Shown here piece by piece: positions 1 to 13,300 of a stretch of 64,000 nucleotides of DNA (its first letter is position 1; each line of letters starts with the position of its first letter). The notes beneath the pieces were generated by a model. It was given only the letters and a program-made list of their open reading frames with translations, was not told the DNA's origin and made no database searches. Source of the stretch: Ypsolopha sequella (lineage: Eukaryota; Arthropoda; Insecta; Lepidoptera; Ypsolophidae); NCBI GenBank assembly GCA_934047225.1, contig OW204005.1:18050396-18114395 (forward strand). Reading direction: 5' to 3'. The position numbers and the translations under genes were made by a program.

Positions 1-3000
1 ATATAAATACAATAAATATACATACCACACACATATATGTATATTACGTACAATTAATTTCCAATCATTTATAGATAACGTCGTCTATATTTTACACGGT
101 GTCTATTTGTAACTCACACATCAACATTTGCACTAGATACCTACTGAACTAAATTCCATGTGGTTCTCACCATGGTTTATCCAGAATTCTAAATCAACAG
201 ATAAGATAAGATATCTAGTGTAAATAAATAGGCTTCATCATAAATAAAATTCTCTTGTTATATTGAAATCCGACATTTGACAGTCACCCCCCCCCCCTAC
301 TATCTCCCGTCAAAATTAAAATAAATATTAAAACGAAGTAAATATATAGTTGAATATTATGTAATTTATTTCAACGCAAATGAAACCATAAATAAAGTCG
401 ATAGTTTGTTTAAACTTAACTGTTTGGCAAGTGGCAAGTATCAAATTCCGACATAACTTTACTTGTAGAGCTAACATAAATCTGTAGTAATAAGAACAAA
501 TTAATACAATAATTTGCTAAAAAGAATTTTAAACATTTTAACCTCGTCATGAAACTTATTGTACGACCGCATTATTACCAGACCGAACTAACGCCATCTA
601 TCAATCTAATTCAGTACCAACTATCTCCTCGCTATGTCTGTTCGTCAATAAGTAATCCAATTTCTAACGACCCGATAGTTTATGCACCAGATGGTACTGC
701 TGGTATTCAACGAAAAATAAACGTGAATAAACAACTGTAGATACCTAACTAATTATTAATTAAAAACTCAGCTCCATACTACGACCAGAGAATATAAAGT
801 ATTACTACTACTATCGACATAAAGAGAAAAGATGCTACACATTCATAAATCGTCAACTGAAAATCGACCTTGTTGCTTGATCAAAACACCACCGAAAGAC
901 AGAGATAAAGCGGCTAGTTTCAACAGTAGCGCAAACGAAACAAGTGCATAAAACAGGTCGGTTTTATTGTATGTACTAGGTTTTGCAGCATCACACACAT
1001 GAAACGGGTAGGTACTGTATCTTCTTATTTTGTTTCTCTATCTAAGAACTAGGAAAATGACAAATAATTTTACAAAACCATATGTGACACATCAACACAG
1101 TGTACAATGTTACAAAAGGTGTTCCTACACACTGATTAAACTTTACTCCCGTAATTTTCTTACTTCCCCCATTCCTTTTAAGCATTACGATCTTCTAGTA
1201 CGCTCACTAGCCACTACTTTAAACGCTATCTGTCTAAACAATCAAACATTTGAAATTAATATAAAGGGTACACAATCATTAACTCTCTCATAATTTAAAT
1301 TTAACTGACATAAGTGCGAATTGAATTAATTTATTTATTTGTTTTTGTTAATACAATAAACCTTTTAATAAATCCAGCTTTTAAATAATTTCTACCCACG
1401 TCCAAACGCAAACCCAGCGTACAATGATCATTGTCACCAAAACGGAACGAACCCTGTGGTTACATTCATCAATACACTCTATGGTTACATTCTATATTTC
1501 GGTTTAGCTCTTTATACAGAAACATAAATATTATAAATAACATTATAAATTTTATATAATATTATAAATAACATGAAATACAACAAAAATAAATCCTTAC
1601 AAATGTACTTATAAAACTAAAATGTCTCCTAAAGTAAAATAAAATTATGTAGAAAATGTTTGCTAGATATGAACAGCTTTCCTATATCTAGCGCTTTAAA
1701 GGGCTTGCTAAGTCGCTAACCTGTGACAAACTCTACATACCAAACAAAACAAATTCAAACTGAAGCTGACAAAACGCCATTTGCTCAGTGACGGACGCTT
1801 AAAAATAAAATAAAATTCCATGACGGACCTATGTACCGCTAAAGAAGCTACCTACACTTATAAGACACCAAAAATGATCCATGAGCATATCTACTGTAAC
1901 TCGGACGCAAAATTATCTCACAAGAAAGGTATGTACCGCTTTTTCAAACGTAAACATTTCCAGTTGGATTCTACTTTGAAATTATTAGATTTACACTTAA
2001 TTATTACACGAAAACGAAGCTTTTCATGCGATAGTCGTTGTTTCTAAGAGCCAATAAGCATTAAAATTCTTGAATTATGTTCGTACAAATACAAACTTTC
2101 ATCACCATAAACAAACATTTCATAAACCTTTTCATTTACTTACAGATGTCAGTCACACTGTTGATAAAAGGGCAAGACACCGGACTTGCCTTATGGAGTT
2201 CTCTACAACATAATTTCTGAAGAATTGTACAAAGTTGGAGCACTACCTATATTCTGAATGGACATGGATGGACAAAATCTCCCCACACTCTCGTGTAAAA
2301 GTGATCTGTTACCATCTACTGTAAATGCCATAACACCACACAACGGCTCACAGAGATGAGTGCAAGGCTATTTCTAAACTAAACTCCAACAAGAAGGAAA
2401 CTGCATGGCAGCACTTCCCCCTAAGTTCAAGACAAATGATGCAATCAATTCAATCCTCGAGAGTCAACTTTATTCTACCAAAGAAGTGAATGTTTAAAGT
2501 TTATTTTGTCTTTCCCCATAGCACTAAATTTACAATACACTATGTACTACCTATAACTAAACATATTTACCTAAAAAAGTAGTAAATCTCTAAATCACTT
2601 CTCCTATTTACACGAGCAACAAATTGTACCCAAAACTGGGTGACATTACTGTATCAAACCATTTCTATAAGCACCAAATCACTTGAAATAAGCCCAAATA
2701 CCTATCCTGGTCACGGATTAACCATATTGTACTAATACCCTGTAAAACCACTACTGCTCACACTGAACTCCGTCGAATCCTCCCAATAACAAACCACTTA
2801 CAACCTACATAGCTTAACGTTTGGTGCTTAATAGAAATGATTTTAACAGATATATGGCCAAAGTGTGATCGTCAGAGTAGAACCTTACGTCGTGCCTTAA
2901 GTAGAACCCAAATTTTTTAAAAGTGATTTAGAGATAAAGTTAGCTAGACAAACCCTTATTAAAAGTTGTATTCCGTTATAATAATAACTACCTATTATCA

Positions 3001-3681
3001 ATCATAAACAAACGTTAACTTGAAGCAAATTAAGAGCTGTGCTCTAGCCAGGAGACTTCACTTTATTGAATGAATAAACATTAACTTGAAATAATATTTA
3101 AGAGCTGTGCTCTCATCAGTAGTCCACATTATACTGAAAGATCAATTTAAGAGTTCAAAATTCAAAACTTATGAGCATGAATCCAAATAAAGAGTGTTTA
3201 TCTGTCTGTCTTTTAAGTACAATATGTGATTGCTCTCAGAAACAATTTTAGTCCCTAGCACTATTAACTTTTAATGTCTTGAGAAGGTTAGAAAGCTAAA
3301 GAGAGATCTCTAGCTGAGGAATTACAGTTAAAAGAACTTTGAGGTGACGTAACAGCTGTAATCTATGAAAAATATTTGGTTGAATATATTTTAGAATAAC
3401 TGGTGTTTTATTTAATCTCATTTAGGCATTTCTCAGCAAATATAATGTACAGTAATTAACATTGGCTTTCCAAACTAGATATGTAAAGTTCATAATATAG
3501 TACGAACAAAACCATAGTATCAAAGTTAGACGGTTGTTTGTTTTAAATGAAACTTAGTTCTTTGAATTAAGGTACATGTTTTATAACATATTATAAACAT
3601 AATTTACTAAAAATAAATTAGAAAAGATGTTGAATCCATCAGCACGTGTCTTAATCATACCAAAGACACAATTCATCATAT
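1..3681. other. AT-rich DNA without recognisable genes
   Basis: I see no gene or named repeat here. Open frames are short (under 90 codons), lack recognisable domains and fit chance in AT-rich DNA. A run of ten C residues lies near 287-296. A short imperfect direct repeat near 3008-3120 has two units, each with TTAACTTGAA followed by AGAGCTGTGCTCT. The last bases before 3682 (ATAT) are the target site of the LTR retrotransposon that follows. The stretch could be intergenic or intronic; nothing here decides between them. Confidence 0.5.
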
Positions 3682-4440
3682 TGTTACGAATAGTATTACC
3701 ACAAGATTATAAATAAAAGATATTACAATAAAACAACGCCATTTAGACTTATTCTCGTACATATATTTCTTTATACTTAATGAATGTGGTACGATAACCC
3801 TACCAAATTACTTTAATCAAGAAAATCCCCGTGGCAATGTAATTTATATAACTTTGTTAATTATTAACATAATGTTTTGATAATGTACAGAGATATCATC
3901 TCGGCAAAACAAATGATGGAACTAAATGGCTAAGCCCACAAAATGTAGATGACCCTTAGAATAATTATGTAGCTACATCTTACATACTTATCTTGGTGCA
4001 CTAATTGTTATAAAGCAGATATATACTCATCTTTAAACAAAGCGTCGGTATTGAAATTGGATTAGTAACACATATCAAGGAGTCATTAATGATTCAATCA
4101 GATTTCCAGCAACAATAATTTCAAATGAAGTAATATTTCGTAATTATAATAAATGATTATTGAAACATAGAAATAATCCTTTCTAAATGACGAAAAGAAC
4201 AACAATAACAAAGTACAAAAGTATAAATTTGGAAAGCTTCGCTTATCTTGAAGATTATAAAAGATTATTTTCTTTATTTTATAAGTTCTCCTTTTTCCGT
4301 CCAATGCGTCAAAAGTCATCCACGAGACAGAACATCATGTTCACAGCTTACGCTGCGAACAGGCTTCCGACAAGAGTCGACCATCCTTTTTGAGAGAGAA
4401 CGTCATGTTTACAGGTCACGCTGTGACCAGGCTCCCGACA
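3682..4440 (-). repeat. 3' LTR of the Gypsy-type element
   Basis: This is the left LTR on the map and the 3' LTR in the minus-strand sense. Its plus-strand right end carries two related blocks, one with GCTTACGCTGCGAACAGGC and one with GGTCACGCTGTGACCAGGC, an internal duplication near the U3 start. Just outside it, 4441-4500 reads on the minus strand as a purine-containing tract (AGGATGGACGAC) before TGTCGGG, the expected place for the polypurine tract. The short open frames inside the LTR recur at exactly +5886 in the other copy and are not genes. Confidence 0.85.
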
Positions 4441-7400
4441 GTCGTCCATCCTGACACTTATTTGCGTCCCTGCAAATAAAAGGTTTTAGTTGGTTGTAAT
4501 AGAGCATTTCTCATTTTTTTTCGTAACTTGATTTTTTTGCTGTCCCACAAAGTTATTTATCATTATTGTGTACAAAATGGTCTAACAGTATTTAACTGTA
4601 GACGGTGTGGTTTTCTTTATTTATTTTTGAATACGAAAAAAATACTGAATGTCTAAAATAAGTATATATTAATTAAAATTAAGTAAATAAAAAACATTCC
4701 CAAATTTTAATGTATGAAAAGTCACGTGTCCCATACGACTTACTGATACTTTGATCGCTAATATTTCGGAAAGTGCAAAAGCATCCTACGTATTTTTTGA
4801 TTTTAATTGCTTAATCATTATGTCGGGGTTCATTTCATATTATCTTTGAGAAGAGACTAGTGCATTATTTTTTCAAAAAACACATTTTAATCTTGTCCCA
4901 GAAAAGTTTCAAAAAGTGACATCTTCTTTTGTTACCAATTCTAGCATATTACTTTTGTGAAATATACCAATAAGTTGATATTTTTAGTTTTTGGCAACAC
5001 TCTACGTGACATTTCAGTATGCCATTTTGTTGAGCAATCTCTCTCTGCTGGATGGCGTCTTAGAGTGTACACGTGCCTACTATTGCTCAATTTCTGTTCA
5101 GTTTTTGTTACCAGATTTTACAGGTAAATTGTTAATATCTCATAAAACCATTGTTGGTTTTTGAAAGAGAATATTCTAAGTTACATTGGAGTTGAATTTA
5201 AATAAAACAGTTATTGTTTTTACTGTGATGAATAAATTTCAAAACATAAATTATTCTCGTTTCGTTACTACTTCTTTTGTTACTTTGGCATAGTAATGTA
5301 TAAGAGGAAAGTTAGGTAACAAAAAAGGAATTCAAACAAAAGTAGCAAAAAAGGTAACAAAAAAGGAATTTTGTTACTCTTATTTTGTTACTGTCCCAAA
5401 ATTAAGCAACATTAATTTTGAATTTTCCTGGGTTTTAATTGACTTAAAACGCCTAAAAATGATCGTTAATAATGAAAAATAGAAACATGTCGGGATAAAT
5501 AATATTATCTTTCTATAATTAATTTTGGTTTTCATAAAATAAAAACTTTTGCCTTTATGTTTGTACCAATGGTAACAAAAATGATTATTGCAGAGTTTTC
5601 GTAAATATGTTTTTATTTAAAGGGATATTTTTGCTGAAATTATTAAAAGTATAATCATGAATTTAAAGAAACAATGTTTCCTACTGGTATATCTACAATA
5701 ACTTATCCAATTTTCACCAAATAAGTAGTAACAAAATAGGACGCTTTTTTTTCACCCCCTAATTGGATTTTCACAATTTTATCACTGAAACGGTGAAATC
5801 ACATACGTGCTAAACCAATATTATCAATCTAAACACAATAAATTATCAGATTTTCATGTTATATACATATATTTACGATATTTTCATTTTGGACAAGTTT
5901 TTGAATTAGTAGCAAATTTTTTGAGAAATGCTCAATAATAAATTTAAGTTGATATTTATCATTCGTTATCATTTAGCGGCCCAATCATTCGTCACAACGG
6001 CTCACCATTCAATACCATTAGGTAATAGCTCATCATTCGTTACCATTAGGTAACGGTCCATTACATGTAAATTTGCATAACTCAATTACGGAATTTACCA
6101 ATAACCGATATTTGATAACAAGCTGTACATAACAACGTGGATATCTTCCAAAATTATTTATCCTTCCAATAAATATATTAATGTTGCTCTTGTTTTAGGA
6201 TTTGTCAAGTCACATTGTATCTTCTCAACGTCTAGTGTTAGAATAATTCTAATAAAATTCTAATAGAATTTGATCTTTTATCCCTACATTTCCATCAGCT
6301 AAATGATTAACAGAATTTACACGTTGTATATAGTCTAGATAGTAATATACCCTGCTATAGCAAAAGTGGAGATTCCGAATAATTGCGTACTTCAATTACT
6401 GCGGTTTAAGTGGAGAGTAATAAGGGAGGTATCGAATAATCTTTATCATCATCATCATACACACACGTTCTAGACTCAACAAAAACAGCTTCATCATCGC
6501 TTGTACCTGCGGTCTGGACATTTACGAGAGTTGAGGAGGGACAATGATGTCTTCGTTGTACCAGACTGCTATACGATTATTTTTTGAATAGGTATCATTT
6601 ATTGTTAGTACATTAACAATATATAATATAGTATAGTCCTTCTGTATTTCCTCTTATTTTCAGGGTATAACCGGTCACAGTAAGATTGATGTTACGGCCA
6701 TTTGTTATTAGTTGTCCAAGAATAATTTGAAGATTACGCATATCCACATTGACTATAACTAACGTGTTTTAAAATTTAATACAATTGGTCACCAAGCTCA
6801 CCTTATGATGACTTGAACAGTTGAGACGATGTTCGCTGAAGTTTTCGAAGCAGCCGCTATAATTCCACTAAAATAGAGTCACGGCTTGACCAGCATCTCT
6901 CGAAATTATGCTCTACTTTACATACTACTCTCAAAATGATACATTTTGGATCACTTGGAAGGTGTTTTAACTCGGTACTGAAACTTAACAAAAATGCAGG
7001 CTGATAATTTGCGCTGATTACAACATTGATACCTTGATTGAATATCTCGAGTCATTGGCGTTTTCATCTCTACTAGAAGTGTCTAATTTGTCTCGATAAT
7101 TATTTTATTTAATTAACCATTTCTGGATTTTCCCCAGTTTCCCCAGAGAGCACATATAAATTTTTATTATACACATATACATTTTCATATATATATATAT
7201 TTTCACATATATATTTTCTTGCAGAATAATCCATTCTACTCTATTAATGAATTCATGAATTTAAACATAAAGCCATGTTCATTTCCTAATTAGACATTTA
7301 AATTTGTTTTTAATTAAGTTTGACATTTTTAATTTATTTTTTTATTTTAATGTTAGCTACACATTTTTAATAATGGATTCCATATGTGTACCGATTGTGT

Positions 7401-7499
7401 ATGTACAATTGTACATATTTTGCATTTAATGTGATATTTATATTAATAATAACTGACAAACCTTTTATAACGGACTTTGTTATATGGTGAATAAATATC
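4441..7499. other. Noncoding interior of the LTR element, unidentified
   Basis: About 3 kb of very AT-rich DNA in which I recognise no Gypsy pol sequence on either strand. Near 5230-5400 there are many scattered TTTTGTTAC and GGTAACAAAA motifs. Around 5960-6070 the words CATTCGT and ACCATTAGGTAA recur, suggesting short degenerate repeats. It may be foreign DNA captured between the LTRs, or several decayed insertions. If the whole element moved recently, this interior moved with it. Confidence 0.4.
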
Positions 7500-8760
7500 T
7501 TATATCTTATAAAACCCATTCTCAAAAAATATACTAAATTGGATGTTAATATTTTTAATTACCGACCGATATCCTTACCGTCTATTCTTCCAAAGGTCTT
7601 TGAGAAATTGTGTAAATCTCTTACTTCCCACAAAATATTAGCTAAATAAAAATTTGGATTCCAAAAGGGTAGCTCTGCTATTGGTGCCATTTTTGACATG
7701 GCTAACTTCGTATCGAAAGCTTTGGATTGTAAAATAACATAGTAACAGTTCTATTAGATCTGTCCAAGGCATTTGATCACGTAGATCACAACATAATGGT
7801 TTTGATGTTGAACCGATATGGTATACAGGGTAGAGTCAATTTGGTTAAATTCATACCTCTGGGACCAACAGTAAGGTGTTTTACGAGTACTTTCTATTAT
7901 AATTAAAAACAGAGTTTTGATTAATAATACTATCCAGCTGGCGATTCTCACTGTTATTGGTTGGTGTAGACGTTAACGATTCCATACCAATGCCAATAAA
8001 ACTAATATGATTAACTTGAGGAACTACAACACTCCCATTGTAAATGCAATGTCACTATTGAAGGTTAAACAATTGATTTTATAACGGAAGCTAAATTCTT
8101 AGGTGTATAGATAGATGAACGTATGAGCTGGAAAAGATACATCAAATCTGGAAAGCAAATTAAGCAGTTTTTGTTATGCCTTGAGAACATTTACTTATAT
8201 AGTAACTAAACGAGCTGTACTCCAGGCTTTCTTCTAAATCAAAGGTGCTTTATGCCATGGCTGTATGGGGTCGAAGTACAGATACCATAGACGAACAATC
8301 ATCCATGCAGAATGCAGATACTAAAAAATTTTTATAACATAGAAGCGCCGTATAAGGATTATAGAAGCTTTTAATTCTGACATGGAATCTTGTCGAAATT
8401 CATTAGTCAAATTAAAGGTTCGCACTATAACAGTACTTTAAATTATTGAACTTTGTAAGCTTTTCCGGAGATATCCAAATAAATTTTTCAGTCTACCACC
8501 AAGCTAAGTATAGTGATCGTTTAAATAAGCGTTACGAAAATAATCTTAAAGCACATAGTAATAGAACAGTATCTTAAAGTAAAGCTACAAAAAGGACTGT
8601 AATAAAAGTATATAATTCACTGCCTTTTAAAATAAAACTTCTAAATAGTAATTAATCCTACAAAAAAACCGAAAGGTGCTTGTTAAATATCTCTCCTTAT
8701 GAACTCAAGGAATTTTATAAGTTTCAACAATGTTTATTTTATATGTAATACGTCTACTCA
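7500..8760 (+). pseudogene. Decayed Jockey-like LINE reverse transcriptase
   Basis: Translating across frames gives ordered pieces of a non-LTR reverse transcriptase. Near 7555 NYRPISLPSILPKVFEKL matches the NYRPIS block. Near 7755 LLDLSKAFDHVDH carries the first catalytic Asp block. Near 8100 comes an AKFLGV...MSWKRYI stretch, and near 8250 ALYAMAVWGR, the C-terminal motif after the RT domain. Many frameshifts and stops separate them, and no FADD box survives. It lies inside the Gypsy-type element in the opposite orientation. It is a dead relic, much more diverged than the RT copy at 46.2-47.8 kb. Confidence 0.75.
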
Positions 8761-8949
8761 AGTATTGTTGAATTGACAATTCGTAATATTGGTAAATGTT
8801 AAATTGAATTATTGTTTTTTTTTTTTGGTTGTGTAGATTTTTAAATTTTGCATGTAATAGTATAATTAATATTGATGTTTACTGTGGGTAGAATTGGATT
8901 GGAAGTTATGATTATTATTCCTACCATCTATTATATAATGTAGTGACAT

Positions 8950-9545
8950 GTAGTTAATTGCAGCTAAACATTGAATGGACCACAAACTCTGCACGTTGGC
9001 CGGTCTGCATTTTAATAGCGCCTAACTGCGTGGCTCTGTTCACCACATAAAAAACACGTGATATTTCTCTCGAAATTAATGTTCTGGTTCCCGTTGTGTG
9101 GATCAGCATCAGTTCTGCACTGCTCGAACCGATTCCTAAATATTGGGTAAATGTATTTCAGTTTGTCTTGTCAGATGGGGATGCTTTCAGTAATTCTAGT
9201 TTCCCCTCACTCCAAGTCAGATCATAATCGGGCTGAGACGAGTACTAGGTACGCGTCATACCTTGTAATCGAGACTGTATAAACAAGCTCACCATTATGT
9301 CAGCCTCCGCCGTGAAGTTGCCGTGATACTTTGGATCGGGCTTACCGGTATCCGGTACTGAGGGTTGTGTGCTGTTCGGTGTTACCAGGGTGTATTTAGG
9401 CTCCATAGCCTTTGCTTCAGGTTCATGAATTGGATCCCCGACGGTTGTGTTAGGACATGGTGCTGAGCTACTCCACCGCCACGGCTTGGGATCAAGAACG
9501 TCAGGGTATAAACCAAAAGTCCGTCTATCGCTTAAGCTTGGGCAT
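8950..9545 (-). pseudogene. Broken, internally deleted gag of the Gypsy-type element
   Basis: Directly downstream of the primer site on the minus strand, an open frame runs about 100 codons from near 9540 to a stop near 9245. It holds Pro-rich sequence and then YHGNFTAEADIMVSLF. After the stop and a frame change, the minus strand encodes TCFLCGEQSHAVRRY near 9040-9085. This fits a CCHC zinc knuckle (C-x2-C-x4-H-x4-C) whose last Cys is Tyr. Gag normally packages retrotransposon RNA in virus-like particles. The remaining length is well short of a usual Gypsy gag, so I infer an internal deletion plus frameshifts. It is not functional. Confidence 0.6.
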
Positions 9546-9547
9546 TA

Positions 9548-9566
9548 TGGATCCCACTTCTGAAAA
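9548..9566 (-). other. Primer-binding site, tRNA-Leu type
   Basis: Two to three bases inside the 5' LTR the minus strand reads TCAGAAGTGGGAT. This is complementary to the 3' end of insect-type tRNA-Leu (ending ATCCCACTTCTGACA before CCA). tRNA-Leu priming is known for Gypsy lineages such as mdg3, blastopia and micropia. The outermost bases of the expected site (TGGTG) are not conserved. The position next to the LTR sets the element's orientation as minus. Confidence 0.65.
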
Positions 9567-9567
9567 T

Positions 9568-10326
9568 TGTTACGAATAGTATTACCACAAGATTATAAAT
9601 AAAAGATATTACAATAAAACAACGCCATTTAGACTTATTCTCGTACATATATTTCTTTATACTTAATGAATGTGGTACGATAACCCTACCAAATTACTTT
9701 AATCAAGAAAATCCCCGTGGCAATGTAATTTATATAACTTTGTTAATTATTAACATAATGTTTTGATAATGTACAGAGATATCATCTCGGCAAAACAAAT
9801 GATGGAACTAAATGGCTAAGCCCACAAAATGTAGATGACCCTTAGAATAATTATGTAGCTACATCTTACATACTTATCTTGGTGCACTAATTGTTATAAA
9901 GCAGATATATACTCATCTTTAAACAAAGCGTCGGTATTGAAATTGGATTAGTAACACATATCAAGGAGTCATTAATGATTCAATCAGATTTCCAGCAACA
10001 ATAATTTCAAATGAAGTAATATTTCGTAATTATAATAAATGATTATTGAAACATAGAAATAATCCTTTCTAAATGACGAAAAGAACAACAATAACAAAGT
10101 ACAAAAGTATAAATTTGGAAAGCTTCGCTTATCTTGAAGATTATAAAAGATTATTTTCTTTATTTTATAAGTTCTCCTTTTTCCGTCCAATGCGTCAAAA
10201 GTCATCCACGAGACAGAACATCATGTTCACAGCTTACGCTGCGAACAGGCTTCCGACAAGAGTCGACCATCCTTTTTGAGAGAGAACGTCATGTTTACAG
10301 GTCACGCTGTGACCAGGCTCCCGACA
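9568..10326 (-). repeat. 5' LTR of the Gypsy-type element
   Basis: This is the right LTR on the map and the 5' LTR in the minus-strand sense. It has the same length as the left copy, and I found no mismatch reading both side by side. It would carry the promoter for minus-strand transcription. The ATAT target duplication follows at 10327-10330. Confidence 0.85.
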
Positions 10327-10330
10327 ATAT

Positions 10331-13300
10331 GGACATCTTTTTATACCATTACCAGACTCAATACCAGTTACCTAATTACCGTACCTTCATTCATGTGTAC
10401 ATAGGTTTCATTTAATGAACCTCTTACATGAAATTTAGCCAATATAAATTACCTTATATAAATGAATTTAATAGGCAACTAGCTACTTTATACTAGTAGT
10501 TTTATCTTTATATAATTGTAAATGATGGGTAAGAATTCCTTTCAATCCTTCACAAATCACAGCCATTTATGTAGTCAATTTTTATAACTACTGAATAGAA
10601 TAATTTCAATATAAGTAAGTACTTTTGATTGAGAAACCTGCTCTAGGTAAAGTAGTAATAATAATACTAATAGAACTTAGTTTTTGTTCCATAGATGTAT
10701 TTATTTATTTCCAATGACGAAGATACAACTTTTACTACCCCATATTTGGTGTATAGTAATAGTTAAGGCCTTGTTTGCCAGACAATGGAAAACTTTTATG
10801 CAAACAAATACATCATTTGTATTTTAAGTTTATTGAGTATTGATAAAGATTGAAATTATTCTTATTTCTTGAATAAAATCTCCCAGAGCTATTTCCTCAG
10901 TAAGTAAATAATTTAACAGTCAAATGGGTATTAAAATCAAAGCCATTTCTTATTTCACCTAAGAACTTTCTTCTGGATAGTAAGTACTAACCAAACAATG
11001 CCGTCAAGTCACTGCACTCTATTTTTGGACTCCTACAATCAGATTATTTGATTTGATAGGTACCTACATAAAAGGTTCTTATTTATTGATAAATATAGAT
11101 TCAAATCATTTCAATTTAGTTTTCACTAAGAACTGACCTTAAGAAGGGTTTGGTAGGTACCACAGTTATGACCTTTTGTAGTCCAGAATACATTTCATCA
11201 ACATGAATTCAAAATCAAGACTTATGTATGCTTTCTCTATTATTTAGGCATATTCTTGTGCCAAACTCGAGCCTCCTTATTTCTTAAAAGAAATAAGTAC
11301 CTAAGTAAATACATCATATTTAGAGATCCTTAAGTGGTGAAACTCAAATGTTTTCTAATACTTATTCCTGAACCACTAAAATATAATTTTCAGAGATCCC
11401 TATGTACTTGGAACCTTATAACCTAAACCAACCTAAATTTACTGACCTATTTTTCCTAAACAATGATGAAGGTTACCTGATACCTCCCACTATGTATAAT
11501 TTCTCAAAAATAAATTATTAATACCCTAACAGTAGACTTTATTTTAGAATTTACCTGCCTAACATTTGGCCCTAAAATCAAGTATTCCTAGGCTTTCAAA
11601 TGTGTGGATTTCAAGGCTAGAGGTCCGTCACCTCACATTTACAATTAAACGTGTGTGTGGTTGTATATTGTGCTAGCAAACACCATACAACCCCTCAACT
11701 AATCGACAGAAAGACGCGGGGCAAGTTGGAACCCCTGTGTGTGCCTAACACCCTAAAACTTTGCCCTACTCAGACAGGGGGTGATACAGTAGGTAAAAAG
11801 GACGTCACCCCGCTGGCTGGGATAGCCTATATGTTCATGTGTATATATAAATATATAGATATGAGACCATGACCAGCTCAGTCAGATGACAAAGGTTAGA
11901 ACAAATCGCAACCTCTTCACGGCACGGACGCTTTGCCATAAACATCGCCTTTCATGGGGGATGTGTTTCCAGTATGTAAAACTGGAGCAAGGCCATCCCA
12001 GACGCTTGCTTCCCTCCAGAGGAGGTTAAAACTAGATTCTGTCGTTCACACCAGTAGGTGACCTGAATCTTAGCCCAGTGCGACTTCCGCTCTGTAAGAT
12101 CCCTGCCTGACTCTTCAAGATTTCCCAGCGACTAGCCCTATGCCACATTGTCACCCTGGTACATCTTCCCGTTTCCACGTCCGGCAATACTAAGAAGAGA
12201 CCATACTCCCTGCCCTCCCCATCAACCCCTGAAACGACCTATGCACTACTACATTATTTAAGTACGTACTTTAATTTCGGAACTTGAAAAGACGATTATC
12301 GAACCCTTTACATATCGCGGAATCTAGCTCGTTCCTCGTTCACCCTATACGAATTCAAACGCGCCTGTGTCAATCTCCGAGTCGGAAAAGTCAAAAACTA
12401 TTGACCATAACCGAATCTATTTACGATAAAAGGGCATACAGCCACCTAAAAGCTAACGCGAACGCGAAATGACCCCGTGGTCAAACGAACAGATAGATTG
12501 ACACATTCCGTATTTTAATCGCAAGTTCCGAAAACAAAATTACTATTGAAGCAAAGAAAACCCACCCCGTAACAATACTCTGAACTTGGGACTTCACCTT
12601 GAGACTTCTTGACAGCACTTCGACGATGGTATAAAAATATCTGATCCCCAATCCGCTTCTCCATGACCTTATATACTCCGTTCCGTTCGTTCCGTTCGGT
12701 GCGTTCGCTTCGTTCGCTGCGTTCGCTCCGTTCGCTGCGTTCGCTCCTTATTGGAATCAACCTAATGCATATAGTCACAAGATCCATTTTGTTACGAAAT
12801 CTTCGCAGTCCTCCTGACGCCAGCAAGAAATCGACCAAAAGAGACAAAATGATAACAGATATAAGAGCGAGTGAGATGGGTATACAGCAACTGCCAATGC
12901 CACCGTCTCGTCTACATTGTAATAACTTATAGCTAGCTAGGGTTCACGCATGAATGGAAACCATCATGTTTGAAATTGAAAGTTTGTTTTTAATCTATTT
13001 AATATTGGACCGATTGCTTGGGCCAGAGGTTTAGTTTACTGTATTTATTATTTAAAATCAGTAATTTGACGCGATCGATTTCAATTTGCTTTATTTATTT
13101 AAACGTAATTTATTTGATTACATACAACAATCTTCCTGTCCATTATAAGAACATTTATTTGTGAATTGAGACGTGAACAGATGAGGTCCAATCTGTCACA
13201 GTTTGTCGAATACCTTCACACAGACTTGCACTTTCCTCCCGACATTATATATGTATCAGCTGTCACCTTTATAATAGAATAAATAATGTTCTCAATATCT

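Larger units (their letters stand above)
3682..10326 (-). mobile_element. Defective Gypsy-type LTR retrotransposon, 6.65 kb
   Basis: Two copies of a 759-bp sequence (3682-4440 and 9568-10326) flank a 5.1-kb interior. By eye they show no differences. Each begins TGTTACG and ends CCGACA, the TG...CA ends of LTRs. ATAT precedes the left copy (3678-3681) and follows the right copy (10327-10330), a 4-bp target duplication typical of Gypsy integrases. On the minus strand the order is 5' LTR, a tRNA-Leu-type primer site, a broken gag with a zinc knuckle, a long noncoding interior and 3' LTR. No protease, RT, RNase H or integrase is recognisable. Identical LTRs normally mean a recent insertion, so it probably moved using enzymes from an intact relative. 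Gene conversion between the LTRs is the alternative. Confidence 0.85.

Noticed and set aside
4098..4454. Frames of 73 and 68 codons that recur at 9984-10415
   Set aside because: They lie inside the LTRs and recur only because the LTRs are copies.
12515..12932. 110- and 89-codon frames with Arg-Ser-Glu or Arg-Ser-Leu repeats
   Set aside because: Both come from the CGTTCG tandem repeat and are open on both strands.
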